Below, piece by piece: positions 63,659 through 64,000 of a stretch of DNA of 64,000 nucleotides (position 1 is the stretch's first letter; each line of letters starts with the position of its first letter). The position numbers were made by a program, and so were the translations under genes. The notes under the pieces were generated by a model. That model was given only the letters and a program-made list of their open reading frames with translations. It was not told where the DNA came from and ran no database searches. This stretch comes from CAWDDA01 sp963813345 (GTDB lineage Bacteria > Acidobacteriota > Blastocatellia > RBC074): the NCBI GenBank assembly GCA_963813345.1, contig CAWEYR010000010.1, positions 62,001 through 126,000 on the forward strand. The letters are read 5' to 3'.

Positions 63659-64000
63659 CTACGAAACAGTGCGTAATCTTGATTCCTTAAGCAGCGTACG
63701 AAGATTCTCCCGGGCGCGACCGAGCCTCGACATCACGGTTCCGGTCGGACAGTCGAGAATATTGGCTATCTGCTGATAGGTGAAACCTTCAAACTCACGC
63801 AACACGATTACCTCGCGGTGAGGCCCGGGCAGGCGTTTGATAGCCGCACGCACCTCCTCGCGCTCTGCTTTCCTTACCAGGAGAACGTACGGATCGTCTG
63901 AATTCGCAACAGAGCGAGTCGCGATCCTGAAGTCATCGTCACCATCCAAATCGACAAACGCCGGCCCGTTCCGTCTATGGCGAAGCTCATTCAGCCAGAC
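63659..64000 (-). CDS. ECF RNA polymerase sigma factor, C-terminal part
   Basis: The frame enters from the right edge (VWLNELRHRRNGPAFVDLDG) and ends at 63659. Region 4 is clear: AIKRLPGPHREVIVLREFEG, FTYQQIANILDCPTGTVMSR, LGRARENLRTLL. Region 2 lies mostly beyond the window. It is followed by a zinc-finger anti-sigma factor gene, the usual layout for stress-responsive ECF regulation. Confidence 0.92.
   Translation of the reverse strand, partial: VWLNELRHRRNGPAFVDLDGDDDFRIATRSVANSDDPYVLLVRKAEREEVRAAIKRLPGPHREVIVLREFEGFTYQQIANILDCPTGTVMSRLGRARENLRTLLKESRLRTVS

Overview
The window looks like a chromosomal segment of an Acidobacteriota bacterium, most likely class Blastocatellia. This is inferred from gene content: an Oar-like TonB-dependent receptor with a CarboxypepD_reg-type N-terminus, a DUF1552 plus DUF1587/1592/1588/1585 gene pair, a VWFA-domain secreted protein, an ECF sigma factor coupled to a Ser/Thr kinase-TPR protein, and a zinc-ribbon rhomboid. 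No rRNA, tRNA, CRISPR array, phage or classical insertion sequence was seen. Coding density is high on both strands.

Layout. 1-980: start of an esterase and a queuosine-precursor transporter. 1061-4912: an adenylate-forming enzyme, an aldehyde dehydrogenase and a GT4 glycosyltransferase in tight order, resembling the EhpF/EhpG carboxylate-reducing pair. 4935-10246: a secreted formamidase-like protein split by a palindromic element, then a MacB/LolCDE-type ABC transporter. 10360-14132: TonB receptor. 14793-22180: PQQ-propeller protein and hydantoinase/oxoprolinase B and A genes separated by a HEAT-repeat protein and an unknown membrane-anchored protein. 22398-29755: two tandem secreted paralogues of unknown family, DoxX, DUF3500, VWFA, STAS and FG-GAP proteins. 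29990-38376: nucleoside hydrolase, DUF1552/DUF1592 pair, kinase-TPR and ECF sigma factor. 38570-44061: O-methyltransferase, two threonine dehydratase-like genes, accD, an M28 peptidase and two small proteins. 44178-55830 (minus strand): a long housekeeping block, rhomboid, 3-hydroxyacyl-CoA dehydrogenase, ribH, nusB, rimP, nusA, infB, rbfA, nrnA, NUDIX, CPBP protease. 56054-59742: ResB and CcsA for cytochrome c maturation plus a DUF6941-like gene. 59829-64000: transketolase, GNAT protein, and an anti-sigma/sigma pair cut by the window end.

Two global properties matter. First, roughly 18 genes carry one or more frameshifts, including infB and nusA, which are expected to be essential. Conserved protein sequence continues on both sides of each break, so indel errors in the underlying sequence are the simplest explanation, and the broken genes are reported here as single loci. 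Second, about 19 intergenic spots hold compound palindromic repeats of at least six families. Many have hairpin apices of the form CT(T/C)(T/C)AG. They sit mostly between convergent genes and often rewrite the last codons of the neighbouring gene. This repeat landscape and the EhpF/EhpG-like cluster are the parts most worth a second look.
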